Part shown: in pieces, positions 4,134 through 6,172 of the stretch
How positions within the stretch are numbered: the stretch's first letter is position 1
How the letters are laid out: each line of letters starts with the position of its first letter
Assembly (NCBI GenBank): GCA_001302725.1
Contig: LIZU01000095.1
Coordinates: forward strand, 1 to 6,172
Direction: 5' to 3'
DNA: 6,172 nucleotides
Source: a candidate division Zixibacteria bacterium DG_27
GTDB lineage: Bacteria > Zixibacteria > MSB-5A5 > DG-27
Position numbers and translations under genes: made by a program
Notes under the pieces: generated by a model
The model's database searches: none
Seen by the model: only the letters and a program-made list of their open reading frames with translations
What the model was told of the DNA's origin: nothing

Positions 4134-5891
4134 ATGACAACGAATAAAGATAGGGCAGAAGAGGCGTACGATTACACCACTGATCTCAGGTCGCCTGAGG
4201 AATTCCAGCTTCTATCACAACGAATATTGCACCATGCCAACCGGGGCGAGCCGAGAATCGATTTTTTGCGCGGTATCTGCAAGCTGTTATTAGAGTTTTC
4301 TGGTTGCGCTGCTGTCGAGCTGTGGTTAAAGGAAGGGGATAAGTATCAACGTTGCCTCTCAAGGCTGAAGCCGGAGTTTTCATTCGAGTGCGAGAGGATC
4401 CCATCCCAAAAAGACGATGACGGAAGGGCTATTCCCGTTCCGCAAAGTGACTCAAATCTCGAAAGGCTGCAGGCTGATATTATGCGCGGACAGCCTGATC
4501 GAACACTCCCCAACTTCACCAAGAGGGGAAGCTTCTGGGTAGGCGACGCTAACAAGTCTTTATCCTTGAAATCGCAAGCTGGTGAAAAAAGCCGACCTTC
4601 TAGCCCCGCCGCCGGTGGCGATTACAGATCCCTGGCCCTTCTCCCGCTCGCTGTCGGGGATGAGAATGTCGGTCTTTTGCAGCTTATGTCTAGACAGCGG
4701 GACTACTTCACAGGGACGATAGTGCAATCATACGAAGGCGTTGCTCAAACCCTTGGAGTTGCGCTGCAGAACCAACAAGCCCAGGCAGCCCTGCGGGAAA
4801 GGGTGAAGGAACTTATCTGCCTGTATAGTATAGCTCAAGTGGTTGAACGGCAGGGCCCGTCACTACGAAGGATTCTGCAGGGCATCGTAGAGCTTCTTCC
4901 CCCCGCCTGGCAGTACCCTGAGATTACTGCTGGCAGAATCACTTTGGATAAGCGTGCCTACTCAACTCCTGGTTTTCGCCAGGAGGGGCAAAGGCAGATG
5001 ACGGATATCGTGGTGGAAGGTGAACGGCGGGGTGTTGTTGAGGTGGTCTACCTGGAGGAGAAACCAGAACTCGATGAGGGACCGTTCCTCAGAGAAGAGA
5101 GAAATCTGATTGATACCATAGCCAGACAAGTGGCACTTATCGTTGAGCGAAAGAAGGCCGAGGAAGATGGAAGAAAGCTTCAGGAACAGCTCAGACACGC
5201 CGACCGGCTGGCCACCATTGGACAGCTCGCAGCCGGCGTTGCCCATGAACTGAATGAACCTCTCGGCAGTATTCTCGGATTCGCTCAGCTCGCGAAGAAA
5301 GATCCAGAGTTGCCGGAACAGCTGAGCAAGGATATCGAAAGGATAATAACAGCCTCACTGCATGCCCGGGAGGTAATCAGAAAACTCATGATCTTCGCCC
5401 GGCAGATGCCGACGAGGAAAGCTCAAATCAATCTCAACGACGTTATCGAAGAGGGGCTGTATTTTCTTGGATCTCGGTGCACAAAGGCGGGAATTGAATT
5501 AAAGCGAGTGCTCACGCCAGACCTCCCGGAAATAACTGCCGATCGAGCGCAAGTGCATCAAGTCTTGGTGAATCTGGTCGTTAATTCCATTCAGGCTATG
5601 CCCAAAGGAGGAACACTGAGCATTCAGACACTCACCCAGGGTGATCATGTTTCGCTGGTGGTCGAAGACACCGGCATCGGCATGAGTCAGGAGGTGCTAA
5701 AGAAGATGTTCGTTCCTTTCTTCACCACCAAGGATATTGATGAGGGGACAGGGTTAGGCCTGTCAGTGGTGCACGGGATCGTAACCTCGCATGGGGGGTC
5801 TATCGATGTTCAAAGCACAGTTGGCAGCGGGACTCGATTTACCGTTCACCTGCCCCTCAGAGCGCCAGAGAACGAAGAGGAAACCACTTAA
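4134..5891 (+). CDS. Soluble GAF-containing sensor histidine kinase, NtrB-like core
   Basis: The 585-residue kinase should autophosphorylate on His371 and pass the phosphate to the regulator encoded directly downstream. There is a GAF-like domain at about 36-215 (FLRGICKLLLEFSGCAAVEL at the start, LALLPLAVGDENVGLLQLM near the end). A second sensor-like region at about 222-337 includes LYSIAQVVERQ, LLPPAWQYPEIT and VVEVVYLEEKP. A coiled-coil-like linker follows (about 335-360), then HisKA with the H box AAGVAHELNEPLGSILGFAQ. The ATPase domain has N box HQVLVNLVVNSIQAMP (Asn480, Asn484), G1 DTGIGM (512-517), F box FVPFFTTK (526-533) and G2 GTGLGL (538-543). All catalytic motifs are intact. No signal peptide or membrane helix is seen, so sensing is cytoplasmic, and the ligand is unknown. 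An in-frame TAA at 4104-4106 makes the ATG at 4134 the first available start, but no Shine-Dalgarno precedes it, so initiation may be weak. Confidence 0.93.
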   Translation: MTTNKDRAEEAYDYTTDLRSPEEFQLLSQRILHHANRGEPRIDFLRGICKLLLEFSGCAAVELWLKEGDKYQRCLSRLKPEFSFECERIPSQKDDDGRAIPVPQSDSNLERLQADIMRGQPDRTLPNFTKRGSFWVGDANKSLSLKSQAGEKSRPSSPAAGGDYRSLALLPLAVGDENVGLLQLMSRQRDYFTGTIVQSYEGVAQTLGVALQNQQAQAALRERVKELICLYSIAQVVERQGPSLRRILQGIVELLPPAWQYPEITAGRITLDKRAYSTPGFRQEGQRQMTDIVVEGERRGVVEVVYLEEKPELDEGPFLREERNLIDTIARQVALIVERKKAEEDGRKLQEQLRHADRLATIGQLAAGVAHELNEPLGSILGFAQLAKKDPELPEQLSKDIERIITASLHAREVIRKLMIFARQMPTRKAQINLNDVIEEGLYFLGSRCTKAGIELKRVLTPDLPEITADRAQVHQVLVNLVVNSIQAMPKGGTLSIQTLTQGDHVSLVVEDTGIGMSQEVLKKMFVPFFTTKDIDEGTGLGLSVVHGIVTSHGGSIDVQSTVGSGTRFTVHLPLRAPENEEETT

Positions 5892-5892
5892 G

Positions 5893-6172
5893 ATGACTGA
5901 AACCAGTGACAGAGAATGCATCTTGGTTGTTGACGACGCCCCGGACACCCTTGAGATGCTCCAGAGAAACCTCACTTCTGCTGGGTATCGGATCTACACC
6001 GCCCTGGGAGTGGCTGAAGCAATAAAGATACTGGAATCGGCAACCGTCGATCTGGTTATAACCGACCTCAAGATGCCGCGCGTAAGCGGACTCGATCTAA
6101 TAAGGCACGTCAGGGAGAATCTCAAGGACACCGAAGTTATGATGATCACGGGCTACGCCTCCGTCGGGGGGG
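5893..6172 (+). CDS. Response regulator, receiver domain (3' end outside window)
   Basis: The ATG at 5893 follows the kinase stop codon by one base, with AAGAGGA (5875-5881) about 11 nt upstream, so the two genes are surely co-transcribed and probably translationally coupled. The 93 visible residues are a typical CheY-like receiver: ILVVDDAPD with Asp14 and Asp15 for the metal, the phosphoacceptor Asp58 in VITDLKMP, and the switch Thr86 in MMITGYAS. The conserved Lys would lie just beyond the window. The sequence style (LVITDLKMPRVSGLDLIRHV, MMITGYASV) is that of NtrC-type or other enhancer-binding regulators with NtrB-like partner kinases, but the output domain is not visible. The last bases of the window are a run of seven G, where a sequencing or assembly error would be easy. 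Confidence 0.93.
   Translation, partial: MTETSDRECILVVDDAPDTLEMLQRNLTSAGYRIYTALGVAEAIKILESATVDLVITDLKMPRVSGLDLIRHVRENLKDTEVMMITGYASVGG

Noticed and set aside
4186..5246. Minus-strand open frames opposite the histidine kinase
   Set aside because: They are shadows of an intact kinase gene with no independent support.

Overview
The window is bacterial DNA of moderate GC. It holds ordinary chromosomal genes around a small tRNA locus that has been remodelled. RNase R, a short two-TM protein of a type I associate with DUF3098, a GAF/GAF/HisKA kinase and CCA-less tRNA genes together suggest an uncultured lineage, such as Zixibacteria or another FCB-group phylum, or a Desulfobacterota relative. This placement is an impression from family resemblance, not a computed assignment.

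Layout. Bases 1-2400 are on the minus strand: the first 29 codons of a receiver-like gene (1-87) lie downstream of rnr, the RNase R gene. The rnr gene is best started at a GTG at 2307, because a strong sigma70-type promoter occupies 2397-2369. Bases 2400-2545 form a divergent intergenic region. On the plus strand come a 79-residue two-TM protein (2546-2785), a hairpin with a T-tract that overlaps its stop codon, tRNA-Val(UAC) (2808-2881), a broken tRNA-Asp copy (2917-2973), a small GIY-YIG nuclease gene (3000-3257), an intact tRNA-Asp(GUC) (3273-3347), and a second, more decayed tRNA-Asp-like fragment (3371-3413).

Bases 3414-4133 hold no intact gene. The minus strand carries what looks like a decayed coding sequence (about 3957-3468) containing a compact double palindrome. 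The plus strand carries a strong promoter-like site (3927-3955), followed by a leader of about 170 nt. From 4134 to the end there is a two-component operon: a soluble GAF-containing histidine kinase, followed after one base by a response regulator whose receiver domain runs off the window.

The most unusual part is 2917-3413. Two tRNA-Asp-like fragments have the anticodon arm replaced by the same 8-bp palindrome with different 3-nt loops, and a GIY-YIG nuclease gene sits between one fragment and the intact tRNA-Asp. This could be a small nuclease-linked mobile unit, or a palindromic repeat family, that uses tRNA-Asp as its target. That reading is an inference from three copies in one locus.
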